NCBI RefSeq assembly: GCF_019469265.1
Contig: NZ_CP048268.1
Location: 713,501 to 777,500, forward strand
DNA length: 64,000 nucleotides
From: Lactobacillus panisapium
GTDB taxonomy: Bacteria; Bacillota; Bacilli; Lactobacillales; Lactobacillaceae
Direction of reading: 5' to 3'
The translations under genes were made by a program, and so were the position numbers. Position 1 is the first letter of the stretch. Each line of letters starts with the position of its first letter. The notes under the pieces were generated by a model. It was not told the origin of the DNA. It worked only from the letters and a program-made list of their open reading frames with translations, and searched no databases. Shown here one piece after another: positions 7,899-17,197 of this stretch.

Positions 7899-9101
7899 AT
7901 GAATTCTCAAGGAAAGCATAAAAAGCAAACTGTTTTTCAAAAATGGTTTCTAAATAATCGTTTTAGTATCGTTTTAGTCAATATTTTATTATTCTTCCTA
8001 ATTATTTGGGTGTTTAATAAAATTTCATTTGTTCTGAATCCAGCTAAAGTATTTGTTAGTGCTATTTTGCCACCATTAATCTTGGCACTGATTCAGTATT
8101 ATATTATGAATCCTCTGGTTGATTTACTGGAGCGAAAATTTAAAGTTCCTCGTGTGGCTACAATTATTGGATTATTCTTGTTAGTTGCTGTTTTGCTTGT
8201 TTGGACCGTTAATACGTTATTGCCAATAGTACAGGCACAAATTGATTCATTAATTCGTCACTGGCCACATATTTGGAATGATGCAACAATTGCAGTGCAA
8301 AACATGCTAAGCGACCCGCATCTGCACAGTGTGAAAAATAATATTAATGATGCAATTACACGTGGCCAGGACATGATTTTTAAATCTGGACAAAATACGA
8401 TTGATGCGACACTTGATAACATCTCGTCTGCTATTAGCATCGTCACGGTAATCTTTATGACGCTGTTAACCGCACCGTTTATTTTGTTCTTTATGTTAAA
8501 AGATGGCCATAATTTACGGCCATACCTGATGCAATTTGCTCCTAAGAGATGGCAAGATGTTTTTGGTCAGCTGCTTTATGACATCAATTTTGCTTTGTCA
8601 TCTTATATCCGTGGTCAATTAACTGTTGCCTTTTGGGTAGGAATTATGTTCGGTATTGGTTATAGTATTATCGGACTACCGTATGGGATAGCTCTTGCCG
8701 TTTTAAGTGCCTTTTTGAACTTAATACCTTATTTTGGAACTTTTATTGCGTTTATTCCTGCAATTGTAATCGGAATTATGATTTCTGTTCCGATGGTCAT
8801 TAAGGTTTTAGTGGTCTTTTTCGTCGAGCAAACAATTGAGTCCAGATTAATTAGTCCGTTAGTCATGGGCAATAAAATGGAAATGCATCCCGTAACAACA
8901 ATTCTTTTACTGATTGGTTCCAGTTCAGTTTGGGGACTGTGGGGCGTAATTTTTGGTATTCCAATTTATGCTATTTTGAAGATAATTACCATTCGCGTGT
9001 ATAATTACTATCGCAAGGTTTCAAAAGTCTTCGAGGAGGATGAGACCACTTCCTTAACTGAGAAGGATAGTAATAAAAATAATGAAGTGACAAAGAAGTA
9101 A
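7899..9101 (+). CDS. AI-2E family (UPF0118/YueF-like) membrane protein
   Basis: 400 residues with about eight hydrophobic segments in the pattern of the AI-2E/PerM family: two N-terminal helices, a hydrophilic stretch of about 100 residues (about 120-190), then a dense C-terminal helix block containing YGIALAVLSAFLNLIPYFG, a family hallmark. Members have been proposed as autoinducer-2 exporters or Na+/H+ antiporters, so substrate is open. The cytosolic C-terminal tail is rich in E, K and N. It starts 13 bp after the EIIA-like gene with AGGATG as weak Shine-Dalgarno and ends at a strong terminator. Confidence 0.85.
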   Translation: MNSQGKHKKQTVFQKWFLNNRFSIVLVNILLFFLIIWVFNKISFVLNPAKVFVSAILPPLILALIQYYIMNPLVDLLERKFKVPRVATIIGLFLLVAVLLVWTVNTLLPIVQAQIDSLIRHWPHIWNDATIAVQNMLSDPHLHSVKNNINDAITRGQDMIFKSGQNTIDATLDNISSAISIVTVIFMTLLTAPFILFFMLKDGHNLRPYLMQFAPKRWQDVFGQLLYDINFALSSYIRGQLTVAFWVGIMFGIGYSIIGLPYGIALAVLSAFLNLIPYFGTFIAFIPAIVIGIMISVPMVIKVLVVFFVEQTIESRLISPLVMGNKMEMHPVTTILLLIGSSSVWGLWGVIFGIPIYAILKIITIRVYNYYRKVSKVFEEDETTSLTEKDSNKNNEVTKK

Positions 9102-9131
9102 AAAAAGTGTGGTCACAAAGCCACACTTTTT
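9102..9131 (+). terminator. Intrinsic terminator after YueF-like gene
   Basis: AAAAAGTGTGG-(8 nt)-CCACACTTTTT starts directly at the stop codon and lies before the Shine-Dalgarno of trmL, so trmL either has its own promoter inside the preceding gene or relies on read-through. Confidence 0.85.
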
Positions 9132-9148
9132 CAATTAAGGAGAAAAAA

Positions 9149-9706
9149 TTGACTAATCACGTTGTTTTATATGAGCCTTTGATGCCAGCAAACACGGGCA
9201 ATATCGCCCGTACTTGTGCAGGCACCAATACTGTTCTTGATTTAATTGAACCATTGGGTTTTCAAATTGATAATAAAAAAATGAAACGTGCTGGACTTGA
9301 TTATTGGGATAAAGTTGATGTGCGTTTACACGATGACTTGAATGCTTTTTTAGCTAGTTTGGGTCCAAATGATGAAATGTATTTGATTTCTAAGTTCTCT
9401 GCTAAAAACTACGCTGAAGTAGATTACACTGATTCAAATAAGGATTATTACTTTGTTTTTGGCAAGGAAACTACCGGATTGCCCGAAACCTTTATGCGCG
9501 AATATTATGATCGCAACCTGCGAATTCCTATGTCGGACAACATTCGGTGTTATAATTTGGCAAATTCAGTTGCAATTGTTTTACTTGAAGCATTAAGACA
9601 GCAAGGATTTCCACAACTTGAGACAAGTCATCACTATGAAAATGACAAGTTAAAGGATAATTACAATCGCCCTGAAAGATATGAGCGTAACCTAAAAGGA
9701 GAATAA
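9149..9706 (+). CDS. trmL: tRNA (cytidine(34)-2'-O)-methyltransferase TrmL (SPOUT family)
   Basis: 185 residues from a TTG start placed 6 nt after AAGGAG (9137-9142); an in-frame start further upstream would read through the terminator hairpin and is rejected. SpoU/SPOUT signatures are present: N-terminal ANTGNIART, FVFGKETTGLP near residue 103-113, and the C-terminal knot motif IPM...NLANSVAIVLLEALRQ. TrmL dimers use S-adenosylmethionine to 2'-O-methylate the wobble base of tRNA-Leu isoacceptors; older annotation is CspR. Translationally close to the DUF1149 gene (2 bp gap). Confidence 0.9.
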   Translation: MTNHVVLYEPLMPANTGNIARTCAGTNTVLDLIEPLGFQIDNKKMKRAGLDYWDKVDVRLHDDLNAFLASLGPNDEMYLISKFSAKNYAEVDYTDSNKDYYFVFGKETTGLPETFMREYYDRNLRIPMSDNIRCYNLANSVAIVLLEALRQQGFPQLETSHHYENDKLKDNYNRPERYERNLKGE

Positions 9707-9708
9707 CA

Positions 9709-10101
9709 ATGGAATTTAATAAAGAAACACCTGTTTTGGTAAAGAACTTTCACTATGATTTAAACGAAGATGCTGAGACTAAGGATGAAGTTAACTTCGG
9801 CCTGAAAAAAGTTGAAAAGCAAAATGAAGATGGCACAACTGATGCCGGTGAAGACGGTAACTATTTTGATATTACGGTTGTGTTTGACGTTGCTCCAGCG
9901 CCTGGCGATTTTTCGGTTAGTGGCATGATTAGTCAAATAGTTCAGATTAAGGATTATTTTGGCGATGGCAGTGACCTTTCCAAAGCTGACTATAAAATCT
10001 TAAGTCGTCCGTTAGTTGAATATATTGAGACTTTGACTTATGAAGTTACGCAAATTACGCTGGATGAACCGGTTAATTTGAACTTCCAAGCCAATTTTTA
10101 A
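9709..10101 (+). CDS. DUF1149 family protein
   Basis: 130 residues, acidic, no signal peptide or membrane segment. The opening EFNKETPVLVKNFHYD and the internal EVNF and FDITVVFDV strands fit the DUF1149 family found in lactobacilli and streptococci; function unknown. It follows trmL by 2 bp with AAAGGAGAATAAC as ribosome binding site and precedes ftsK by 19 bp, so the three genes are probably cotranscribed. Confidence 0.7.
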   Translation: MEFNKETPVLVKNFHYDLNEDAETKDEVNFGLKKVEKQNEDGTTDAGEDGNYFDITVVFDVAPAPGDFSVSGMISQIVQIKDYFGDGSDLSKADYKILSRPLVEYIETLTYEVTQITLDEPVNLNFQANF

Positions 10102-10120
10102 TTCTTAATTTGGTGCCGTT

Positions 10121-12592
10121 ATGCCTAAGAAGAAGAAAAAAACAACAAAAGCGCGAAAAAAGACGCAAAATGCGGGCATTACCTGGGCGGTAGTCGGTCT
10201 TGTTGAAATAATTATCGTTTTCTTAGCGGTAGCTAAATTTGGTATTTTAGGTAAACAGATAGCCAACATTTTCCGCTTGTTTTTTGGTGATTCTTATTTG
10301 CTGGCTGCTGGATTATGTGCAATTTTTGGCTTAGTGATGTTAATTTATAATAAGCCAATGCACTTCAAGTTTAAACGCAGCTGTGGCTTATTTTTAGCTA
10401 TTTTGGGCATTTTATTGATTCAAAGCAGTATTTACTTCGAACGTGAACTAGTGAATAACGCTTTTATGAATGTTTTTTGGCATGAAATGTCAGCCGAATT
10501 CGGTCGTGCTGCAATCACCAAGTCCGTGGGCGGCGGGGTGATTGGAGCAATGTGTTATCAGCTTTTTTACCCATTGCTCGGCCATATTGGTTTACGCGTT
10601 TTTGCCGTTTTATTTATCCCAATTGGCATTTTGATGTTTTTTGACGTGAAGTTTGTTGATGTAATTAATAAATTTCAAAAGTTTAGCCAGCTTTTTATCA
10701 GCAAAAATAAGGAAGCGGGAACTAAACTAAAAGATAAATACAGTTCGCTTCGAGAAAAGCAAGCCGAAAAAAAGCAGGAACAGCTGGCAAAGGATTTTCA
10801 CGATCCGCTTTCTTCTGAATCACCTGTGTTTCCCAATGTTGATGATTTTACCGTCAAAAATGATACTGAAACGCAGGCAGATAATCAGGAACCGGATGAA
10901 GATATTTCCCAAACTGATTTTGCACTTGATGAAGTTACACCGCCTGAACCAGAAGAATCCAAAGAACAAGTTCAAATTTCAAGCCATGATGATGAACAAC
11001 CCTCATTTGCTAATAAGACAAATTTTGAACCAGATGATAATGCTTTACCAAAATCTCATTCATTTGACGACGAAGATGAAAAAATGAAACAAGAACTCGG
11101 TAGCGTCGATCATGGTGACCTTGAGCAGAGCGCTACTTCAAGGCCTAAGGTGGAATATAAAAAGCCACCAATAACTTTGCTTGATCCGGTAAAAAACACT
11201 GATCAAAGTGCTGATAAAGCTTCAATTAGAAAAAATACACAAAAATTACAAGCTACTTTTAAAAGCTTCGGTGTGAACGTTATTATTAAACGGGCAATTT
11301 TAGGGCCAACAATTACGCGCTACGAAGTTCAACCTGCTGTGGGCGTGAAAGTTAGCAGAATCGTCAATTTAGCGGATGATTTAGCGTTAGCTCTTGCTGC
11401 CAAGGACATCAGAATTGAAGCGCCAATTCCAGGTAAACCATTTATTGGAATTGAAGTTCCAAATAGGGCAACTTCAGTGGTGGCATTTAAGGATGTTATG
11501 CAAAATCAGGATGCTAAAGCAAAAGCTGACCCAATGGAAGTTCCCCTTGGTAAGGACGTAAGTGGGCAAATCATTTCGGCTAATTTGGCCAAAATGCCCC
11601 ATCTCCTAATTGCCGGCTCGACGGGTTCCGGTAAGTCAGTTGCCATTAATACCATTTTGACAAGTATCTTAATGAAAGCCACGCCAGATCAAGTTAAACT
11701 GATTTTAATTGATCCGAAGATGGTTGAACTGTCAGTTTATAATGGTGTTCCTCATTTGCTTATTCCCGTTGTTACCGACCCTAAGCTAGCTGCTAATGCC
11801 TTAAGCAAGGCTGTTAAAGAAATGGAACGACGCTATAAGCTCTTTGCTGCTAGTGGTGCTCGTAATATGGGCGAATTTAACGAAAAAGTCCGTATTAATA
11901 ACCAGGATAAGACTAAACCCGTAATGAAACCATTACCTTACATACTGGTCGTAGTCGATGAGCTGAGTGATCTGATGATGGTTGGTGGTCATGATGTCGA
12001 AGGTGCAATTGTGCGGCTAGGCCAAATGGCGCGTGCGGCTGGTATTCACATGATTTTGGCTACTCAACGGCCTAGTGTTGATGTTATCACCGGTTTAATC
12101 AAGGCGAATGTACCTTCAAGAATCTCCTTTGCGGTTTCAAGTGGTGTAGATTCAAGAACTATTTTGGATCAAACTGGAGCAGAGAAACTCTTGGGAAGAG
12201 GGGATATGCTTTATATGCCTGTAGGAGCATCAAAGCCTGAACGTATTCAGGGTGCCTATATTGCATCTCATGAAGTGGAAAAAGTCATCTCTTGGGTAAG
12301 CAACCAGCAAAAACCTGAGTATGATGAAGGAATGATTCCGCAAAAAAATGAGGAAACTGCTGAAAATAATTCCGATGAGCCAGAGGATGAGTTTTACGAG
12401 CAAGCAGTTGACCTGGTAAGACGGCAACAGACGGCCAGTGTTTCGATGTTGCAGCGCCGCTTCCGCATTGGTTATAATCGTGCAGCGAGAATTGTTGATG
12501 AAATGGAAGCAAAGGGAGTAGTTGGCCCTTCAGAAGGCTCTAAGCCACGACAGGTGTTATTACCACCGTTAAAGGAGGATGACAAAGGCTAA
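10121..12592 (+). CDS. ftsK: FtsK/SpoIIIE-family DNA translocase
   Basis: 823 residues. The N-terminus has a Lys-rich start and four hydrophobic segments (about 22-185), then a charged, acidic linker (about 200-350), then the motor: Walker A GSTGSGKS near residue 500, Walker B-type ILVVVDELSDLM near 608, and RIGYNRAARIVDEME at the C-terminus, the winged-helix gamma domain that reads KOPS/SRS sequences. It pumps chromosomal DNA through the closing septum at cell division. Length is typical for SpoIIIE/FtsK of Firmicutes. In many lactobacilli it is followed by ymfF-ymfH-ymfI; here ymfI follows directly. Confidence 0.95.
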   Translation: MPKKKKKTTKARKKTQNAGITWAVVGLVEIIIVFLAVAKFGILGKQIANIFRLFFGDSYLLAAGLCAIFGLVMLIYNKPMHFKFKRSCGLFLAILGILLIQSSIYFERELVNNAFMNVFWHEMSAEFGRAAITKSVGGGVIGAMCYQLFYPLLGHIGLRVFAVLFIPIGILMFFDVKFVDVINKFQKFSQLFISKNKEAGTKLKDKYSSLREKQAEKKQEQLAKDFHDPLSSESPVFPNVDDFTVKNDTETQADNQEPDEDISQTDFALDEVTPPEPEESKEQVQISSHDDEQPSFANKTNFEPDDNALPKSHSFDDEDEKMKQELGSVDHGDLEQSATSRPKVEYKKPPITLLDPVKNTDQSADKASIRKNTQKLQATFKSFGVNVIIKRAILGPTITRYEVQPAVGVKVSRIVNLADDLALALAAKDIRIEAPIPGKPFIGIEVPNRATSVVAFKDVMQNQDAKAKADPMEVPLGKDVSGQIISANLAKMPHLLIAGSTGSGKSVAINTILTSILMKATPDQVKLILIDPKMVELSVYNGVPHLLIPVVTDPKLAANALSKAVKEMERRYKLFAASGARNMGEFNEKVRINNQDKTKPVMKPLPYILVVVDELSDLMMVGGHDVEGAIVRLGQMARAAGIHMILATQRPSVDVITGLIKANVPSRISFAVSSGVDSRTILDQTGAEKLLGRGDMLYMPVGASKPERIQGAYIASHEVEKVISWVSNQQKPEYDEGMIPQKNEETAENNSDEPEDEFYEQAVDLVRRQQTASVSMLQRRFRIGYNRAARIVDEMEAKGVVGPSEGSKPRQVLLPPLKEDDKG

Positions 12593-12699
12593 ATTTTTAA
12601 GAAAGTTTAGCATGTCTAATTTTTGTTCAGTTTTCCGAAAAAATAATGGTAAAATTAAACCGAATATGGACACAAAGTTGAAAATGTAGCGTTGTTTTA

Positions 12700-12718
12700 G
12701 CAATTATTATATAATTGC
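12700..12718. repeat. Palindrome in ftsK-ymfI intergenic region
   Basis: GCAATTAT-tat-ATAATTGC, perfect 8-bp arms. It contains a TATAAT (12710-12715) that may be the -10 of the ymfI promoter, although no good -35 is spaced correctly. No T run follows, so it is not an intrinsic terminator. Confidence 0.35.
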
Positions 12719-12771
12719 AGTACTGTTTTTGCTTGCTGGTTCATAAATAAGTAGTAAAAGGGAATGTTGTG

Positions 12772-13500
12772 ATGCGACGAGCGATTGTATTTGGTGCAAC
12801 CGGCGGAATCGGTCAGGCGATTTGTACTGAACTAGCACAATCTGGCTGGTCTTTATATCTTCATTGTCACACTAAGTGGCAAGAGGCTTGTCAATTGAGC
12901 CAAAAGCTAATGCAGCAATATCCAGAGCAGGATTTTATTCCAATTAGACTAAGTTTTTTAGCTGAAAATAGCGACTTATCAAAGTTCGTTCAAGACTTGT
13001 TACCGCTTAATGCCGCTGTATTTGCTCAGGGTATTACGGATTATCATTTTGTAAATGGGCAAGAGATGAATCAAGTTGACGATATGATTAAAGTCAACTT
13101 AACAACACCGATTAAACTAGCTGGACTTCTAGAGCCGCTTTTAACTAAAAATGATTTTAGTCGGATTGTTTTTCTGGGTTCAGTCTACGGCAAACAGGCT
13201 AGTGCGCTTGAAGCTGTTTATAGTGCAACTAAAGCCGGACTTACGGCTTTTAGCCAAGGATATGCACGAGAGGTGGCTTCAGCTAATTTAACGGTCAATG
13301 TTGTTGCCCCCGGTGCGGTTGATACGGCAATGAATGCCATGATTTCGGCGGAAGACATGAGCAAAGTAAAAGAAGAAATTCCTGCTGGGCGCCTCGCTAG
13401 GGGAAGCGATGTTTCCTACTGGGTCAACGTTTTGCTTGACAAACGTTCTAGTTATTTAACAGGTCAGACAATTTATGTAAGTGGTGGATGGCTTATATAA
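12772..13500 (+). CDS. ymfI: SDR-family reductase, probable EF-P 5-aminopentanone reductase (YmfI)
   Basis: 242 residues of the short-chain dehydrogenase/reductase fold: cofactor motif GATGGIG near residues 8-14, NAAVFAQG near 81-88, and the catalytic Ser, Tyr, Lys in FLGSVYG ... YSATKAG. By position before ymfM-pgsA-recA it corresponds to B. subtilis YmfI, which reduces the 5-aminopentanone group on elongation factor P. Sequence alone cannot separate this from a 3-oxoacyl-ACP reductase, but no fatty-acid genes are nearby. A GTG lies directly before the chosen ATG; AAAAGGGA serves either. Confidence 0.85.
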   Translation: MRRAIVFGATGGIGQAICTELAQSGWSLYLHCHTKWQEACQLSQKLMQQYPEQDFIPIRLSFLAENSDLSKFVQDLLPLNAAVFAQGITDYHFVNGQEMNQVDDMIKVNLTTPIKLAGLLEPLLTKNDFSRIVFLGSVYGKQASALEAVYSATKAGLTAFSQGYAREVASANLTVNVVAPGAVDTAMNAMISAEDMSKVKEEIPAGRLARGSDVSYWVNVLLDKRSSYLTGQTIYVSGGWLI

Positions 13501-13523
13501 TGGTAAAAGTAATTAGTAGTATA

Positions 13524-13532
13524 TGTTATACT
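13524..13532 (+). promoter_or_regulatory. Extended -10 promoter upstream of ymfM
   Basis: TG-T-TATACT (13524-13532) is an extended -10 element 33 bp before the ymfM start; no convincing -35. Confidence 0.4.
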
Positions 13533-13565
13533 CAAAGTGTAAATTAGAAATTAAAAGAGGTAACT

Positions 13566-14648
13566 ATGGCAGATATCGGAGACAAATTACGCAGTGCCAG
13601 AGAGGCAAAGGGACTTTCAATTGAAGATATTGAAAAAGCAACCAAAATTCAAGGTAGATATCTGACGGCAATTGAACAGGATGAATTTGACAAACTCCCT
13701 GGTGATTTTTATGTGCGTGCTTTTATTAGGCAATATGCGCAAGTTGTTGGTTTAGATGGCAAACAACTGCTTAGTGAATATCATAATGAAATTCCGCAGG
13801 CGGAACCTGAGGAATACGTTGAGGATTCAATTGATAATAAGAGTGAGGAAGTCCGCAAAACAACTAGTAGCAAAAAGAAACTTTGGAAAGAATATCTTCC
13901 CCGAATTATCGTTGGGGTAGGTATTATTGTCGTTATTTTGGTTTGTTACGTTGTTTATGCGCATTTTTCAGCTGGCAATAATCAGAGCAATAATAATTCT
14001 GCTAATGACGTATCGGTTTCTTCCGATAATACAAACAAGCCAAAAAAGCAGAAGAAAATTAAGAAGAGCTCTGTCAAAATCAAGGAATTGGCCACGGCGC
14101 AATACCGTGTTACTGGCTTAAAGAAGAACCGTAATTTGGTTGTTCGTGCTGGTGAGCAGGCTACTAACGTTTCTATTTCAATCAATGGTATCCACCAATT
14201 TTCACAGGTTTTGAACCCTAATCAAAAGCATACTTTGAATTTACCAACTACTGCTCAAACAGTAACGGTTACTTTTGGTAATGGTTCTGGAACATCCATT
14301 TCTTTTGGTGGCAAAAAAGTACCGTATGATACGCAAACAACTGGCAATACTTTAACCTTCTATATTGGTAAACAACACCGTGTAAACCAATCTAATACGA
14401 CTAATAATAGTAATTCGACTACTAATAATTCAACTACTGGTCATTCGGGGACAACTACCAACCAGCAACAGAATCAACATCAAAATAGTGGAACTACAAA
14501 CAACCAGCATACTGGTCAGACTAATAGTCAAACTGGTGGCCAAGGTGGTCAAACCGGCCAACAGACTGGACAAGCAAATAATAATGAACAGAGCGGTGAA
14601 ACCACTCACTCTGATAGCTCTTCAAGTAATGGTACTGATGGGAGATAA
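13566..14648 (+). CDS. RodZ-like cytoskeletal membrane protein (YmfM), HTH plus TM plus low-complexity tail
   Basis: 360 residues. Residues 1-70 form a helix-turn-helix of the RodZ/HTH_25 type (GDKLRSAREAKGLSIEDIEKAT...YVRAFIRQYA). A membrane segment spans about 116-137, followed by a basic linker and an extracellular beta domain of the DUF4115 type (about 175-265). RodZ links MreB-type elongation machinery to the membrane. The last 85 residues are almost entirely N, T, Q, S, G and H. The gene carries the usual position between ymfI and pgsA. RodZ-like function in a rod-shaped Lactobacillus is inference from family. Confidence 0.88.
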   Translation: MADIGDKLRSAREAKGLSIEDIEKATKIQGRYLTAIEQDEFDKLPGDFYVRAFIRQYAQVVGLDGKQLLSEYHNEIPQAEPEEYVEDSIDNKSEEVRKTTSSKKKLWKEYLPRIIVGVGIIVVILVCYVVYAHFSAGNNQSNNNSANDVSVSSDNTNKPKKQKKIKKSSVKIKELATAQYRVTGLKKNRNLVVRAGEQATNVSISINGIHQFSQVLNPNQKHTLNLPTTAQTVTVTFGNGSGTSISFGGKKVPYDTQTTGNTLTFYIGKQHRVNQSNTTNNSNSTTNNSTTGHSGTTTNQQQNQHQNSGTTNNQHTGQTNSQTGGQGGQTGQQTGQANNNEQSGETTHSDSSSSNGTDGR

Positions 14649-14679
14649 AGAGCTATTCAATTAGGAGGAAAAGTAAAGA

Positions 14680-15240
14680 ATGAATTTACCCAATAAATTA
14701 ACGGTTTTTAGAATTATTTTAATTCCGGTATTTATGTTAATTATAATTTTTGGCGGTGATGCCAGTACGCAAGTTGCTGGAACAACTGTCTACTGGAAAT
14801 TAGTTATTGCTGCGATTGTTTTTGCGGTTGCTTCGGCTACCGACTGGTTTGATGGTCACATTGCCCGTTCACGCAATTTGGTAACTAACTTTGGTAAATT
14901 TGCCGACCCGTTAGCAGATAAGATGTTAACGATGACAGCATTTATTATGTTGATTTCCTTGAAATTGGCACCAGCTTGGGTTGTTGCCATTATTGTCTGC
15001 CGTGAACTAGCAGTAACCGGATTACGGTTAATCTTAGCTGAAAACAAGGGCCAAGTGATGGCAGCAGAAATGCCAGGAAAGATTAAGACCACGTGTCAAA
15101 TGTTGTCAATCATCTTTTTATTGATCGGTGACTTCTACCATATTGGTACGATTTTACTTTACCTTGCGCTAATCTTTACCATCTATTCAGGATGGGATTA
15201 CTTCCACAGTTCATGGGATGTATTTAAAGGGTCAATGTAA
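14680..15240 (+). CDS. pgsA: CDP-diacylglycerol--glycerol-3-phosphate 3-phosphatidyltransferase
   Basis: 186 residues with four to six membrane helices. The CDP-alcohol phosphotransferase motif DG-x2-AR-x8-G-x3-D-x3-D is complete (DGHIAR...GKFADPLAD, about residues 53-75). PgsA makes phosphatidylglycerol phosphate, the first committed step to phosphatidylglycerol and cardiolipin. It follows ymfM by 31 bp with AGGAGG; the unit ends at the terminator after it. Position upstream of recA is conserved in lactobacilli. Confidence 0.95.
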   Translation: MNLPNKLTVFRIILIPVFMLIIIFGGDASTQVAGTTVYWKLVIAAIVFAVASATDWFDGHIARSRNLVTNFGKFADPLADKMLTMTAFIMLISLKLAPAWVVAIIVCRELAVTGLRLILAENKGQVMAAEMPGKIKTTCQMLSIIFLLIGDFYHIGTILLYLALIFTIYSGWDYFHSSWDVFKGSM

Positions 15241-15257
15241 GTTTATGAGAATTAACT

Positions 15258-15286
15258 AAAAAACACCAACTTTGTTGGTGTTTTTT
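15258..15286 (+). terminator. Intrinsic terminator after pgsA
   Basis: AAAAAACACCAAC-TTT-GTTGGTGTTTTTT, perfect stem with T tail. Confidence 0.9.
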
Positions 15287-15319
15287 GTTTGCTCTGATAT
15301 CGCCATTTGACGTTCTCAT

Positions 15320-15348
15320 TTGCCAAGCTCAGTTTAACTTGTTAGGAT
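15320..15348 (+). promoter_or_regulatory. Candidate promoter of opuC operon
   Basis: TTGCCA (15320-15325), 17-bp spacer, TAGGAT (15343-15348), 35 bp before opuCA. Assigned by eye. Confidence 0.5.
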
Positions 15349-15383
15349 TAAATTAGAAATAAAATTGAAAAAGGGGGAATTTT

Positions 15384-16559
15384 ATGGTAAAGGAAATACC
15401 AATGGTTGAATTTAAAAATGTGACTAAGATTTATCCGAAGTCAAAACAACCAGCAGTTGAAAATATTAATTTCAAAATAGATAAGGGTGAATTTTGCTGT
15501 TTAATTGGTACCTCTGGCTCAGGAAAAACCACGTTAATGAGAATGATTAACCGGATGAATAGTATTACTAAGGGCGAGGTTTTAGTTAACGGTAAAAACG
15601 TGACAGAATTTAACCCGGTAAGTTTACGCCGGCGAATAGGTTATGTCATTCAAAATAATGGCTTAATGCCACACATGACAATTAGGGAAAATATTGTTTT
15701 AGTACCTAAATTATTAAAATGGCCTAAAGAAAAATTAGCTGAGGAAGCTAAACGATTAATCAAGATGGCAGAATTACCGGAATCATTTTTGGATCGCTAT
15801 CCGGTTGAATTGTCAGGTGGACAGCAACAACGAATTGGTGTTGTTCGGGCATTGGCTGCAAATCAAAATTTAATTTTAATGGATGAACCTTTTGGTGCAC
15901 TTGATCCGATTACTCGTGAAAGTTTGCAAACACTGGTACAAAATTTACAAGTGCAATTGGGCAAAACGATTGTTTTTGTAACGCATGACATGGACGAAGC
16001 TCTCAAATTGGCTACTAAAATTGTCGTTTTGCATGATGGACAACTTATTCAGGTAGGAACACCTGAAGAAATTTTGCACCATCCGGCAAATGACTTTGTT
16101 AAGAGCTTAATTGGTGAAGAGCGTCTGTCAGAAGCAAAATATGAAACGGTCAAAGTTAAGAATGTGATGACAGCTCCTGTCAAAATTAATTTAGGTGCAT
16201 CGCTTACTGATGCGTTGACCATGATGAAAGAACACCGCGTTGATACCTTACTGGTAGTTGATGATGATAATCACTTAAAAGGCTATATTTCAATTACTGA
16301 CTTGCAGCGTAAGTATCCTGAAGTAAGTACTGTAAGTGATATTATGTTGCCAGTTACTGCTACTGTGGAATCGGATGAATATTTGCGGGATAACTTTAGC
16401 CGCATTTTAAGTCGCAATGGGCAATATATTCCAGTGGTTGATTCTGCTAATAAATTAGTTGGAATCGTCACTCGCTCTAGTTTGGTAAACGTTGTTTATG
16501 AAAAAATTTGGGGCGACAAGAGTACGTTAAAGACGCAGACTGAAAAGAAGGCGAATTAA
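15384..16559 (+). CDS. opuCA: Osmoprotectant ABC transporter ATPase with CBS pair (OpuCA-type)
   Basis: 391 residues. Walker [10 protein letters not shown] (about 43-51), signature LSGGQQQR (about 146-153), Walker [13 protein letters not shown] and the switch VTHDMDEA identify the nucleotide-binding domain. Residues about 255-375 hold two CBS motifs ([12 protein letters not shown]..., [10 protein letters not shown]...), the osmosensing module of OpuA/OpuC-type ATPases, thought to gate uptake by ionic strength or cyclic-di-AMP. It energises import of glycine betaine, carnitine or choline. First gene of a four-gene operon (ATPase, permease, binding lipoprotein, permease). AAAGGGGG precedes the ATG. 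Confidence 0.93.
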   Translation: MVKEIPMVEFKNVTKIYPKSKQPAVENINFKIDKGEFCCLIGTSGSGKTTLMRMINRMNSITKGEVLVNGKNVTEFNPVSLRRRIGYVIQNNGLMPHMTIRENIVLVPKLLKWPKEKLAEEAKRLIKMAELPESFLDRYPVELSGGQQQRIGVVRALAANQNLILMDEPFGALDPITRESLQTLVQNLQVQLGKTIVFVTHDMDEALKLATKIVVLHDGQLIQVGTPEEILHHPANDFVKSLIGEERLSEAKYETVKVKNVMTAPVKINLGASLTDALTMMKEHRVDTLLVVDDDNHLKGYISITDLQRKYPEVSTVSDIMLPVTATVESDEYLRDNFSRILSRNGQYIPVVDSANKLVGIVTRSSLVNVVYEKIWGDKSTLKTQTEKKAN

Positions 16560-16560
16560 A

Positions 16561-17184
16561 ATGTCAGCTTTTATGGCTCAGCACGGTTCTGAATTGTTAG
16601 TTAAAACCTGGCAGCAAATTTATATTTCTGCAATTTCGCTTGCACTGGGAATAATTGTCGCAGTTCCTTTAAGCGTCATTTTAATGAAATTTCCGCGAAC
16701 AGCAAAAGTTGTAATTGCGCTTGCCAGCATGTTGCAAACAATTCCGGCACTAGCATTATTAGCAATGATGATACCCTTCTTTGGTGTGGGCCGAGTGCCA
16801 GCAATTGTGGCTTTATTTCTTTATAGTTTAATGCCAATTTTACGTAATACTTATGTCGGCTTGATGGATGTCAATGCGGATACGGTCGATTCAGCTCGTG
16901 GGCTTGGCATGACAGAAATGCAATTGATTTTAAAAGTAGATATTCCATTGGCAATGCCAGTGATCATGGCTGGAATCCGTTTATCAGCCATTTATGTGAT
17001 TGCTTGGGCAACTTTGGCTTCATATATTGGTGCAGGAGGCCTAGGTGATTTTATCTTCAATGGCCTTAGCTTGTATCAGCCCGACCTAATTTTTGGTGGT
17101 ACTATTCCGGTAATTATCCTAGCTCTGTTAACAGATTATTTACTAGGTAAATTGGAAAAAAAGATCACGCCAAAAGGCATATAG
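16561..17184 (+). CDS. opuCB: Osmoprotectant ABC transporter permease (OpuCB-type)
   Basis: 207 residues with five to six membrane helices and the BPD-type inner-membrane signature near residues 93-125 ([27 protein letters not shown]), which contacts the ATPase. Length is that of OpuCB. It starts one base after the opuCA stop codon region, so expression is coupled. Works with the second permease OpuCD to form the channel. Confidence 0.92.
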   Translation: MSAFMAQHGSELLVKTWQQIYISAISLALGIIVAVPLSVILMKFPRTAKVVIALASMLQTIPALALLAMMIPFFGVGRVPAIVALFLYSLMPILRNTYVGLMDVNADTVDSARGLGMTEMQLILKVDIPLAMPVIMAGIRLSAIYVIAWATLASYIGAGGLGDFIFNGLSLYQPDLIFGGTIPVIILALLTDYLLGKLEKKITPKGI

Positions 17185-17197
17185 GGAGGCTAACATA

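Noticed and set aside
9107-9148. Longer N-terminus for trmL
   Set aside because: It reads through the intrinsic terminator; TTG at 9149 has a well-spaced ribosome binding site and the normal family N-terminus follows.
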